This document shows positions 1 to 6,004 of a DNA stretch of 8,003 nucleotides, in pieces. The stretch covers positions 1-8,003 of the forward strand of contig JAHZKN010000185.1 in NCBI GenBank assembly GCA_022600335.1, given 5' to 3'. The DNA comes from Alphaproteobacteria bacterium (GTDB taxonomy: Bacteria; Pseudomonadota; Alphaproteobacteria; Rhizobiales; Hyphomicrobiaceae). The notes beneath the pieces are model-generated. The model searched no databases, had not been told where the DNA came from, and worked only from the letters and a program-made list of their open reading frames with translations. The translations under genes and the position numbers were made by a program. Position 1 is the stretch's first letter; the number at the start of each line of letters is the position of its first letter.

Positions 1-856
1 CGCTCACTGGCATTGTCTGGAAGCTGATCTCGATACCAAAGACGGAAAAAAAGATGCGGACGAGCAAGTAAATCGCCACCTTCGTCGCGGTGCCGGCAAA
101 CAACGCGGTCGCAACGGACGGCGCATAGGCATATGCGTTGGGCAGCCACACATGCAGTGGAAACAGCGCTAGCTTCAAACAAATGCCGACGGTCAAAAAT
201 GACAAGGCAACTGCAATCGGACGGCCAAATTCTGCCATCTGGCCGGGCAAACGCGTTGCGATTTCGGCAAAATTCAATGTGCCGGTGACAACGTACAATA
301 GCCCAATGCCGATGACATAAAACGTGGCACCAATTGTGCCCATGATGAGGTACTGATACGAGGCGAGAAGTGCGCGGCGATGTCGCCCCATGGCAATCAT
401 CACATACGTTGCCAGCGATGACACTTCCAAGAACACAAATGCGTTGAAGGCATCTCCCGTTATGGCGATGCCGAACAAGCCGGCCAAACACAATAGATAC
501 ATCGTGTAAAAACCGAATTGCACGTCCGCGCGAATTTCATGAGCGACGCTACGCTTGGCATAGGGCAAAATGATCGCGCCAAGCAAAGCAACCAACGCAA
601 TGATAAAAACGTTGAGCTGATCAACCCGGTATTCAATGCCAATCGGCACTGACCAGCCACCCAAGACGTAAGAAATCGGTTCGCCGGCACGCATCACCGC
701 GCCAACGAGTGCTAGCGCGTTCACGGCTGTCAGCGCGGTCGTTAGAAGGGTAATGCCCCATGCCAACCTGCCGGAACGAACAAGTGCACACAGCATGGCG
801 CCAATCAGCGGCAGCACAACCTGCAGCGCGGGAAGATGCGGCTCGAGTGCGCTCAT
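1..856 (-). CDS. mrpD: Mrp/Mbh-type antiporter subunit D (NuoL/M/N-like), 3' end missing
   Basis: This is the proton- and cation-translocating subunit of a multi-subunit Na+/H+ antiporter in the inner membrane. My own translation of the minus strand gives 285 residues, open to the left edge of the window; family members are about 500 residues, so the C-terminal part is missing. The visible part is a run of hydrophobic helices with the hallmarks of the NADH-quinone oxidoreductase antiporter-like family: Glu144 in FLEVSSLATY, Lys228 in GICLKLALFPLHVWLPNAY, and Lys259 in AGTATKVAIYLLV. Their positions agree with the key Glu and two Lys residues known in Bacillus MrpD. The ATG at 854-856 overlaps the mrpC stop (ATGA), which fixes the start. 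MrpD and MbhH cannot be told apart from sequence alone. More antiporter-like subunits may follow outside the window. Confidence 0.93.
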   Translation of the reverse strand, partial: MSALEPHLPALQVVLPLIGAMLCALVRSGRLAWGITLLTTALTAVNALALVGAVMRAGEPISYVLGGWSVPIGIEYRVDQLNVFIIALVALLGAIILPYAKRSVAHEIRADVQFGFYTMYLLCLAGLFGIAITGDAFNAFVFLEVSSLATYVMIAMGRHRRALLASYQYLIMGTIGATFYVIGIGLLYVVTGTLNFAEIATRLPGQMAEFGRPIAVALSFLTVGICLKLALFPLHVWLPNAYAYAPSVATALFAGTATKVAIYLLVRIFFSVFGIEISFQTMPVS

Positions 857-1218
857 ATCTCCCCGTCTGACGAGAAAATTTCGTCTTCTTCAATGGTACC
901 GTAAACTTCGTAGATGCGCGTTACAATCGCCAGGCCAAGGGAGATCGTTGCGATACCAACAACAATCGCTGTGAGGATCAAAGCATGCGGCAGCGGGTTG
1001 GAGTAGACGGCAAACTTATCGTCTAAGACTGGCGCTGTTCCACCGACGATCTTGGCAGGCGTCAAATAGAGCAAATAAACTGATGTTTGAAAGAGGCTCA
1101 GCCCAACTAGTTTTTTGATCATATTGCCACTGGCGATCACAATATAGAGGCCTGAAACCATCAACAAAATGGTAACAAAATAATTGTGATGACTGACAAA
1201 GTCCGACGCAAGGCTCAT
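853..1218 (-). CDS. mrpC: Mrp/Mbh-type antiporter subunit C (NuoK-like)
   Basis: This is a small three-helix membrane subunit of the antiporter, homologous to NuoK of complex I. It has 121 residues, close to the usual size. The family signature is NPLPHALILTAIVVGIA, where most relatives I know read PLPQALILTAIV, so His replaces the common Gln. Helix 1 lies near residues 13-30, helix 2 near 35-52 and helix 3 near 78-98. The C-terminus is acidic (IEEDEIFSSDGE). The frame stays open upstream to 1311, but the extra 31 residues are not membrane-like and lie inside mrpB. The ATG at 1216-1218 overlaps the mrpB stop as ATGA, like the other junctions of this operon, so I chose it. The gene ends in a second ATGA overlap with mrpD. 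Confidence 0.93.
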   Translation of the reverse strand: MSLASDFVSHHNYFVTILLMVSGLYIVIASGNMIKKLVGLSLFQTSVYLLYLTPAKIVGGTAPVLDDKFAVYSNPLPHALILTAIVVGIATISLGLAIVTRIYEVYGTIEEDEIFSSDGEI

Positions 1219-1634
1219 GTCTGCCCCCGTTCGGTAAACGCATAGTAGATTGTTGTCATCGTCGCCGCGACTGTGATGAACACACCGACCTCGACCAACA
1301 ATATGCCCCATTCACGAGCGTGAACGACATCATGCGCCAATGGCGTGTAATCGAGATACCGCTTGCCTGCCCACGGGCCTGCAAGGCCAACAGTTGCAAA
1401 GAGCAAGGCCCCGATGGGGACAAAGCGTTCTACAACAGCGCGCGGCGCTACCCGATTCAACGCATCGTTGCCAAAAACGATTGAATACAAGATCAGCATT
1501 CCTGCACTCATCACGCCAGCCTGAAATCCACCGCCAGGACCATAGTCGCCATGAAACTGCACATAGAAAGCAAATAGCAAAATGAATGGCAGGATCAACT
1601 TGGCGCCGATGCGCAAAATCACATCATGTTTCAT
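1215..1634 (-). CDS. mrpB: Mrp/Mbh-type antiporter subunit B (MnhB domain)
   Basis: This is a membrane subunit of the antiporter complex with 139 residues and about four predicted helices, typical of the MnhB family (PF04039). The diagnostic motif is near residues 29-42: HGDYGPGGGFQAGV, corresponding to the GHNxPGGGFxxGL motif of MrpB and of the MrpB-like domain. A second helix pair spans about 72-88 and 111-133 (GILLVEVGVFITVA). MrpB is required for complex assembly and activity in characterised systems but is not thought to carry the main ion path by itself. The start overlaps the stop of the DUF4040 gene by 4 bases (ATGA at 1631-1634), and its end overlaps mrpC in the same way. MbhF is the equivalent name in hydrogenase complexes. 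Confidence 0.94.
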   Translation of the reverse strand: MKHDVILRIGAKLILPFILLFAFYVQFHGDYGPGGGFQAGVMSAGMLILYSIVFGNDALNRVAPRAVVERFVPIGALLFATVGLAGPWAGKRYLDYTPLAHDVVHAREWGILLVEVGVFITVAATMTTIYYAFTERGQT

Positions 1635-2203
1635 GCGTCGCGGACTCCCGGATCGACGGCGTCTTTGTCCTCGCCGCGTTTGCGCCGGCGCCCACGCAGC
1701 AAGACAAGGATTCCGATTCCACCTGTGAAGATCACCGTGGTCTCACCAAGCGTATCGAAGCTTCGATAATCCGCCAAAACGGCGGTGACCACGTTGGGCA
1801 CGCCGGTTTCGCGTTTTGCCTCTTTCAAATAGTGCGGTGCGATGTGCTGGTGTATGGGTGTCTCCGCGGCGCCAAACCGCGGCAACTCAAAGGTGCCCCA
1901 AACCAACACAGCGGCCACAACGGAGGACACAAAGAGTGGCAACATGACTGAGCGGGGTCTTGGATATTCGCGTGCGCGCGTCAAATGCAGCGTCGCCAAA
2001 AAGACAACCGTTGAGATCCCTGCACCAACAGACGCCTCTGTCATTGCAACATCAACAGCATCCAAAACAATCATTACAGTTGCCATGAGAAAACTGTAGA
2101 TGCCGGCCAAGATAACAACTGCAAATAAACTGCGCTGAAATACAATGGCGATCGTGATCGCGGCCAACAACGCCAACAGCGCCATCAAAATATAGGCTTC
2201 CAT
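1631..2203 (-). CDS. Free-standing MrpA C-terminal protein (DUF4040; MbhD+MbhE type)
   Basis: This 190-residue protein matches the C-terminal section that is fused to the large MrpA subunit in classical Mrp systems. The first part (residues about 1-76) is an MbhD/DUF4040 unit of three helices with the acidic motif DVAMTEASVGAG around Glu56. The second part (about 84-172) is MbhE-like, with two helices separated by a periplasmic segment that contains VVTAVLADYRSFDTLGE (Glu154). Both glutamates belong to motifs conserved in the family and thought to line the ion path. A basic, charged tail (RGRRRKRGEDKD) ends the protein. It sits between mrpG and mrpB, where Mbh operons carry mbhD and mbhE. The start shares one base with the mrpG stop (TAATG). 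No NuoL-like MrpA N-terminal part precedes it anywhere in the operon. Confidence 0.92.
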   Translation of the reverse strand: MEAYILMALLALLAAITIAIVFQRSLFAVVILAGIYSFLMATVMIVLDAVDVAMTEASVGAGISTVVFLATLHLTRAREYPRPRSVMLPLFVSSVVAAVLVWGTFELPRFGAAETPIHQHIAPHYLKEAKRETGVPNVVTAVLADYRSFDTLGETTVIFTGGIGILVLLRGRRRKRGEDKDAVDPGVRDA

Positions 2204-2559
2204 TACGCACCTTCTCTTTCTGGAGGTGCATCTACCTGAGTGCGTCGATCTTCAGCAAGACGCGGCTGAATGTCCTGGTGCAGCGCAGCTTGTGCCACCG
2301 CATGCGTCGCGACGGGTGCGGTAAACAAAAACAAAAGAAAAATCGCTACTAGTTTGAGCGTGACCAACGTCGCGCCAGCTTGCAGCATAAGCCCCAGCAG
2401 CAGGCAGCCAGCACCTAGCGTTTCAATCAAACTTGCCGCATGCAATCTCGTGTAGATGTCAGGCATGCGCAAGAGCCCAACCGCACCGATGACAACAAAG
2501 ACACTTCCCACAACCAGCAACACCCAGCTGGCGGATTGAATCAACAATTCCAACGTCAT
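2203..2559 (-). CDS. mrpG: Mrp/Mbh-type antiporter subunit G
   Basis: This is a small membrane subunit of the antiporter (MnhG/PhaG family, PF03334) with 118 residues. Three helices are visible at about 8-29, 44-62 and 65-85. The signature lies in the first half: GAVGLLRMPDIYTRLHAAS, matching the family's G-x-RxPDxYxRLHA motif. The helix ending in the phrase LLFLFTAPVATHAVAQAA is also typical. After residue 95 comes a hydrophilic tail rich in Arg, Glu and Asp, presumably cytoplasmic. The ATG at 2557-2559 overlaps the mrpF stop as ATGA. The TAA stop shares a base with the next start. The equivalent hydrogenase name is MbhC. Confidence 0.93.
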   Translation of the reverse strand: MTLELLIQSASWVLLVVGSVFVVIGAVGLLRMPDIYTRLHAASLIETLGAGCLLLGLMLQAGATLVTLKLVAIFLLFLFTAPVATHAVAQAALHQDIQPRLAEDRRTQVDAPPEREGA

Positions 2560-2840
2560 TGTTTTGGTGCCTCCTTAGGTAGGAAAGCTAGATCGCCGTG
2601 GCGGAAGAATTTTAAAACCGCGAGCGTTGAAATGAGATTCAGGAGGCCGTAGGTCAAGGCGATATCAAGCCATTCCGGTCGTCCCATTAAAAAACCAACG
2701 ACCGCGAGCAGTAAGATTGCCAACGTGCCAATGACATTGCCTGCGAGAACGCGGTCAAACACTGTTGGCCCACGCATGGCGCGAATAACAACCAATGCCA
2801 TGGCGATCAATACGGCCAATGTTGCCATCATAAACATCAT
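2556..2840 (-). CDS. mrpF: Mrp/Mbh-type antiporter subunit F
   Basis: This is a small three-helix membrane subunit (MrpF/PhaF family, PF04066) with 94 residues. The family hallmark is GPTVFDRVLAGNVIG, which contains the conserved Asp-Arg pair (Asp29, Arg30). Asp in this position is important for activity in Bacillus MrpF. Helices lie near 4-20, 33-51 and 58-76. The N-terminus reads MMFMM and offers four Met codons. I took the first one (2838-2840) because it overlaps the mrpE stop in the ATGA pattern used throughout this operon; a start two to five codons later would not change the protein much. The equivalent hydrogenase name is MbhB. Confidence 0.92.
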   Translation of the reverse strand: MMFMMATLAVLIAMALVVIRAMRGPTVFDRVLAGNVIGTLAILLLAVVGFLMGRPEWLDIALTYGLLNLISTLAVLKFFRHGDLAFLPKEAPKQ

Positions 2841-3322
2841 GTACGCCCTTCAAACTGAGTAACGCGACTATTCATGCGCGCAGATTGCACATCATTGGCA
2901 GCTTCCCGCGTCAAAGCATGGATCGTGATCTCATTTCCGCTAATCCCAGTCGTCAACGTACTCGGCGTCAAAGTGATGGAGTTGCCAAACGTCGCAATGC
3001 CAACTGGTGTTTTCTGACGAGCCGTAACTGTTGTCATTGTTGGGGAGATGGGCAGACTTGGCGCAAGAATAATCTTTGCCACCGCGAGTGAAGATTTTAG
3101 GATCTCAAAAGCTAACCACGGATAATAGGTCAGCGTGCCAGGTAACATGCCGATCGGATGCCCCTCTGGATCCAGCACCTGCATGCGTTGCGCGATCCAT
3201 AAGCAGAAAACCACACACACACCACCAACCGAAATGAGGAACGGCGTATAATGTCCAGAAAGCGCTAGCCAGAACGCAAATAGGACAAGGCCAAGACTCA
3301 GTGTCCGCATCAATCCCCTCAT
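2837..3322 (-). CDS. mrpE: Mrp/Mbh-type antiporter subunit E, first gene of the operon
   Basis: This is a membrane subunit of the antiporter complex (MNHE family, PF01899) with 161 residues, the normal length. Two or three N-terminal helices (about 6-22, 28-45 and 63-85) are followed by a soluble cytoplasmic domain with the family's conserved run VGIATFGNSITLTPSTLTTG and then GNEITIHALTREAAND. The start at 3320-3322 has a purine-rich site (AAGGGGA, 3327-3333) at about 4 bases. A second ATG four codons later (3308-3310), also preceded by AGGGGA, would give MRTLSLGLVLF, which looks equally natural, so the exact start is open. It is the promoter-proximal gene, with no same-strand gene for more than 700 bases upstream. 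The equivalent hydrogenase name is MbhA. Confidence 0.93.
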   Translation of the reverse strand: MRGLMRTLSLGLVLFAFWLALSGHYTPFLISVGGVCVVFCLWIAQRMQVLDPEGHPIGMLPGTLTYYPWLAFEILKSSLAVAKIILAPSLPISPTMTTVTARQKTPVGIATFGNSITLTPSTLTTGISGNEITIHALTREAANDVQSARMNSRVTQFEGRT

Positions 3323-3518
3323 ATGGTCCCCTTATGCGATACAAGCCCGCTGCGACTTCGAGCGCTTCCCGTTTTTGCGCCAACACCGGGGTGCCCGCCG
3401 CCACTGCATCATCAATCTTGGCCGAACACACCGTTCACTAACAACCGCAGGCCCGAAAGCTCAGCCAATTCCGGCTGCTCTAGGGTCCCGCTATCCCCAG
3501 ATCACTTACGTGCCATTG

Positions 3519-3547
3519 TGTCTAAGTGGCTGACGCCGCTTGGTCAA
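3519..3547 (-). promoter_or_regulatory. Candidate sigma70-like promoter for the mrp operon with palindrome in its spacer
   Basis: On the minus strand a TTGACC -35-like box (3542-3547) is followed after 17 bases by TAGACA (3519-3524), a weak -10 match. The spacer is almost exactly an imperfect palindrome (3524-3541: AAGTGGC, TGAC, GCCGCTT). The fit of the -35 is good and of the -10 poor, and the leader to mrpE would be about 190 bases, so this is only a candidate. Confidence 0.25.
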
Positions 3548-3592
3548 TTCCCGCCCCACGTTGTCGTGTGCGCAAAATTGAAGCTTGCCCCG

Positions 3593-3621
3593 TTGTCAGC
3601 CGCCCGTGACACGCCGATAGT
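3593..3621 (+). promoter_or_regulatory. Candidate sigma70 promoter for the GlsB-like gene
   Basis: TTGTCA (3593-3598) and GATAGT (3616-3621) are separated by 17 bases and match the sigma70 consensus at five and four of six positions. The predicted transcript would begin near 3628, leaving a leader of about 45 bases before the start codon. An 8-base inverted repeat (CACGCCGA at 3610-3617, TCGGCGTG at 3639-3646) covers the -10 box and the start of transcription. Confidence 0.4.
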
Positions 3622-3660
3622 TGGTGTGCCAAGCCGATTCGGCGTGGCGATCTCCAACAC

Positions 3661-3666
3661 GGGAGG
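3661..3666 (+). promoter_or_regulatory. Ribosome binding site that decides the GlsB-like start
   Basis: GGGAGG lies 8 bases before the ATG at 3675 but only 2 bases before the ATG at 3669. Normal spacing favours 3675. Confidence 0.6.
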
Positions 3667-3674
3667 CAATGTCC

Positions 3675-3929
3675 ATGGATCCTATTTCACTACTCATCTG
3701 GCTCGCTGTCGGCGCCATTGCAGGCTGGCTTGCCGGTCAAATTATGAAGGGCGGCGGGTTTGGTCTCGTTGGTGACATCATCGTTGGCATCGTCGGTGCT
3801 GCCCTTGCCGGTATCGTGCTGCCAAAGCTTGGCGTTTATATCGGCGGTGGCATTCTAGGATTGATCATCAATGCTGTGATTGGCGCATGTTTGCTGATCT
3901 TTATTTTGAGGTTGATCAAGCGCGCCTGA
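3675..3929 (+). CDS. GlsB/YeaQ/YmgE-family small membrane stress protein
   Basis: This is an 84-residue, very hydrophobic, glycine-rich protein of the transglycosylase-associated family (PF04226), annotated in many bacteria as a GlsB/YeaQ/YmgE stress-response membrane protein. The molecular function is not established. Three membrane helices are visible: about 4-23 (ISLLIWLAVGAIAGWLAG), 31-48 (VGDIIVGIVGAALAGIVL) and 55-80 (GGGILGLIINAVIGACLLI), ending in a basic tail LRLIKRA. Length and glycine pattern are as usual. The frame is open further upstream to 3621, but those residues are not membrane-like. I chose the second ATG of the ATG-TCC-ATG pair because of the spacing to GGGAGG. The gene is monocistronic, with its own candidate promoter and a strong terminator. 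In other bacteria such genes are often stress induced. Confidence 0.9.
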   Translation: MDPISLLIWLAVGAIAGWLAGQIMKGGGFGLVGDIIVGIVGAALAGIVLPKLGVYIGGGILGLIINAVIGACLLIFILRLIKRA

Positions 3930-3969
3930 CACGTCGTGCTACAAACTTCGATTTTTCAACGCATGAAAG

Positions 3970-4002
3970 AAAGGCGGCGCCGCGTGCACCGCCTTTTTTT
4001 TT
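3970..4002 (+). terminator. Strong intrinsic terminator after the GlsB-like gene
   Basis: A GC-rich hairpin with arms AAAGGCGG and CCGCCTTT (3970-3977, 3989-3996) closes a loop of about 11 bases that can pair further (GC with GC across a C-A mismatch). It is followed by nine T (3994-4002). It lies 40 bases after the stop at 3929. The minus-strand gene ends at 4032 and reads toward it; its 3' side there is only TTTC-TTTC, so it may terminate that transcript too, less strongly. Confidence 0.9.
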
Positions 4003-4031
4003 GTTGCTCCGAATATATTTCGATACACAGG

Positions 4032-5207
4032 TCAAAAAACTTTTTGCCAACCTAGCGTCAGTGACCAGTCTGTTTCCAATTGTGGCCCATTGAGGTCCTG
4101 GTAGATCGGAGCCCCGACTTCAAGCGCCAACTTGTGCCCGTCGAGTGCACCGGACTGACCGGTGAGATTGACACCGAAAAACGCGTCAACGCGTTCACCA
4201 CCGTAGTTGTCAGGGTCTGCGGTTTGCACCGGTGCGACAATATTCGGGTCAATCCCATCGATACTGTCTTGGGTCGTCGCATCAAACCGCAGCGACGTGG
4301 ATATCCACGGTGCCCATTTATAGGCAACCCAGCCTGTCACCCCGTGCTTGTCGCCCCAAGCGTAACCCTCATCGTTTTCATCTTCGAGCCGAATTTCTGC
4401 GCGATATTGCGCGCCCCATGACATGGCACCCTTGCGCCCTGTGTATGTGAGACCTGGCAATAGATCGAAGGTCCCTGTGCCAAGCTGCATCGCGTACGGC
4501 AGACGCAGGTTGGGCCGAGTGTTGAGCGGAGTTAAAACATCGTCTCGTTGTGTGATGCTGCCGGTCGGCAAGCTCAATCCCAGATTGATATGCAGGTGAT
4601 GGATGGAATCCTCATGCAATCGGTACAGCGCAGTTATTTTCGTATCGCCAAACCCTTGTGACCTCGTGTTAAAGCTGCCGATGCCGCCGCCTGCCATGGG
4701 AACAAAGAACGTTAGATGATCCATGTCTTTTTCGATGTAATTGACCATACCCATGAGTGTCAGGACATCTGTTGGCGCATACATGGCACCGAACATATGC
4801 ATGTCCATGGTCATTTTGGTTGGCACAACACGCAGCGTTGCCGGCTGCATTGGGCGACCAAAAAAGCGGTTGGGTACGGTTGCCGCGATCGTGGCGGGTG
4901 ACAGATTTGTCGTCCCATCGCGATTGCCCTCCATATTCATATGCATGAAGCGGTAGGAGAACATCCAGCTGCCTTTTTTGTGCATGTGACTCCCCATGAC
5001 ACCAATCGGTTCGTCTGTCAGATGGTCATGCTGGTGCGCCATGTCTTGCCCTGGCGCCGCAGCACTTTCTTTAGCAGCGCTGGTGTTGTGATGTTGGTGC
5101 TCGCCATGCGCCGCGTGGTCATGGTCCTGTGCGTGCACAGACAGGGTAGCGGCGCAAAACGCGACGACTACACAGAGTCTTAGCGGCTCGGCAAAGGGAC
5201 GTGTCAT
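4032..5207 (-). CDS. His/Met-rich outer-membrane beta-barrel protein (annotated as 'transporter' in relatives)
   Basis: This 391-residue exported protein resembles the outer-membrane family often annotated only as 'transporter', related to the Phenol_MetA_deg type of beta-barrel (PF13557). No specific substrate is established. A signal peptide spans residues 1-26 (hydrophobic core VVVAFCAATL, probable cleavage VHA-Q). The mature N-terminus is unusually metal-ligand rich: HDHDHAAHGEHQHH at 29-40, HQHDH at 58-62, SHMHKKG at 73-79 and MHMNM at 88-92, with twelve His between 29 and 89. A second Met-rich stretch is KMTMDMHMFGAM (131-142). The rest alternates polar and aromatic residues as in beta-strands and ends in a C-terminal Phe (LGWQKVF), the usual barrel assembly signal. 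GGAGA (5216-5220) sits 8 bases before the ATG. The gene follows a DUF2946 gene at 104 bases, possibly in one transcript. I infer metal, perhaps copper, binding from the His/Met content; this is not shown. Confidence 0.8.
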   Translation of the reverse strand: MTRPFAEPLRLCVVVAFCAATLSVHAQDHDHAAHGEHQHHNTSAAKESAAAPGQDMAHQHDHLTDEPIGVMGSHMHKKGSWMFSYRFMHMNMEGNRDGTTNLSPATIAATVPNRFFGRPMQPATLRVVPTKMTMDMHMFGAMYAPTDVLTLMGMVNYIEKDMDHLTFFVPMAGGGIGSFNTRSQGFGDTKITALYRLHEDSIHHLHINLGLSLPTGSITQRDDVLTPLNTRPNLRLPYAMQLGTGTFDLLPGLTYTGRKGAMSWGAQYRAEIRLEDENDEGYAWGDKHGVTGWVAYKWAPWISTSLRFDATTQDSIDGIDPNIVAPVQTADPDNYGGERVDAFFGVNLTGQSGALDGHKLALEVGAPIYQDLNGPQLETDWSLTLGWQKVF

Positions 5208-5311
5208 TTCAGGTGTCTCCGGAACTCAAATTGCAATGCAGTCTGATGCCAACAGAGTCACCACACTGAACGGTGCAGCAATCACTGGATCAGATAAGAA
5301 AGGGTTTGCAA

Positions 5312-5734
5312 TCAGAGGATCGGAGGGTCGTAGCCATGGGCAAGCCGAAGGGGCTCAGGATGGCATACAGCATCGTGTGACTTGGCTACGCTTGCAGTTG
5401 TCTGCACCGGCGCTGCTAGTACAGACGCTTCAGGCAAGGTTGTGTTCAGTCCAACATTCAGAACCGAACACAGCCCACACTCAGGAGCCATGCTGGGAGC
5501 CGATGGCGCATCAACCGGGTTGCCATCACCATCCAGGGTCAGCGTGTGCAGGCCCGTCGGCGTACAGATGACGACTTGGGTGAGAGTGGTATTCGAAGCG
5601 CTTGGATGTGCACCGGGTTCAATGCCTGGACTCGCTGCCAGCGCCAACGGCATATGTAGCGCTGCGACCGCCAGTTTGAGCAGCAAGCTCACAACCGTCA
5701 CTCTTGCGATCCAACTCTGGCGACGAAAACGCAC
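5312..5734 (-). CDS. DUF2946-family small envelope protein with CxxC motif
   Basis: This is a 140-residue protein of unknown function resembling the DUF2946 family, which is often found near copper-handling and TonB-dependent receptor genes. A hydrophobic segment (about residues 12-34, VTVVSLLLKLAVAALHM) is a signal peptide or membrane anchor. The family-like core follows: VVICTPTGLHTLTLDGDG (about 54-71) with Cys57, then a Pro/Ala linker and ECGLCSVLNVG with the pair Cys86-Cys89. A fourth Cys (124) lies near the C-terminus. The frame is open up to 5971, but the first 79 residues of that reading overlap the opposite gene and look non-coding. I placed the start at GTG 5732-5734, preceded by GGAG (5745-5748) at 10 bases and a TATACT box about 35 bases upstream. 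The exact start is uncertain. The downstream neighbour is the His-rich outer-membrane protein, and together they suggest periplasmic metal handling. Confidence 0.7.
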   Translation of the reverse strand: MRFRRQSWIARVTVVSLLLKLAVAALHMPLALAASPGIEPGAHPSASNTTLTQVVICTPTGLHTLTLDGDGNPVDAPSAPSMAPECGLCSVLNVGLNTTLPEASVLAAPVQTTASVAKSHDAVCHPEPLRLAHGYDPPIL

Positions 5735-5768
5735 CCGACCGGCACTCCAAATACATTGACTAAATCTC

Positions 5769-5798
5769 AGTATAAGATGCCCCGACACCCAGTGCCGA
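5769..5798 (-). promoter_or_regulatory. Candidate promoter for the DUF2946 / outer-membrane protein genes
   Basis: On the minus strand TATACT (5769-5774) matches the -10 consensus at five of six bases. TCGGCA (5793-5798), four of six, lies 18 bases upstream. Transcription would begin near 5762, giving a short leader of about 28 bases to the GTG start at 5734. The -35 match is modest. Confidence 0.4.
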
Positions 5799-5991
5799 GT
5801 GCAAAAGTGCCACAGCCAGACGCCCTTCGCGCGATCCACACGGTCCCTCCTGAAGACCGAGCCAACACTGCATGGCTGGGGAAAGACGGGAAAGCACGCG
5901 CTGCGAAGGCTTCGAATCACGCGAAAAATGCCACGATGAAGCCACCGCGGTCGCAAAATGGGATGCAGCAAACCGCGAGATCTCAGCTGTT

Positions 5992-5995
5992 GAGG
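5992..5995 (+). promoter_or_regulatory. Ribosome binding site that decides the L,D-transpeptidase start
   Basis: GAGG lies 9 bases upstream of the ATG at 6005, directly ahead of a clear signal peptide. The in-frame Met codons further upstream (5756, 5777, 5936 and 5963) lack this combination. Confidence 0.65.
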
Positions 5996-6004
5996 AAAAA
6001 CCCG

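Larger units (their letters stand above)
3323..3674. other. Divergent intergenic control region between mrpE and the GlsB-like gene
   Basis: This 352-base stretch separates two divergent genes. I see no convincing protein gene in it; open frames on both strands here are composition-poor and end in or overlap the neighbouring genes. It must carry the promoters for the antiporter operon (minus) and for the small membrane protein (plus). Candidates are listed separately. Most of the segment 3334-3510 holds nothing I can name, which leaves room for a long mrp leader. Confidence 0.7.

Noticed and set aside
853..1311. The longer 152-residue reading of mrpC.
   Set aside because: The extra 31 residues overlap mrpB coding sequence and lack hydrophobic character; the start at 1218 gives the family length and the ATGA overlap.
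3105..3431. A 108-codon minus-strand frame across the mrpE start.
   Set aside because: Most of it is an out-of-frame shadow of mrpE, which has clear family motifs; the upstream part resembles nothing.
3323..3775. A 150-codon plus-strand frame through the intergenic region into the GlsB-like gene.
   Set aside because: It is out of frame with the recognisable membrane protein, rich in Pro/Ser/Arg without domain features, and has no ribosome site.
5756..5776. TTGACT followed by TATAAG on the plus strand as a promoter for the transpeptidase.
   Set aside because: The spacing is only 9 bases, far too short for sigma70; the minus-strand TATACT reading of the same DNA fits better.
5756..6004. An N-terminal extension of the L,D-transpeptidase (83 residues).
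   Set aside because: It would bury a good signal peptide internally; GAGG at proper spacing marks 6005.
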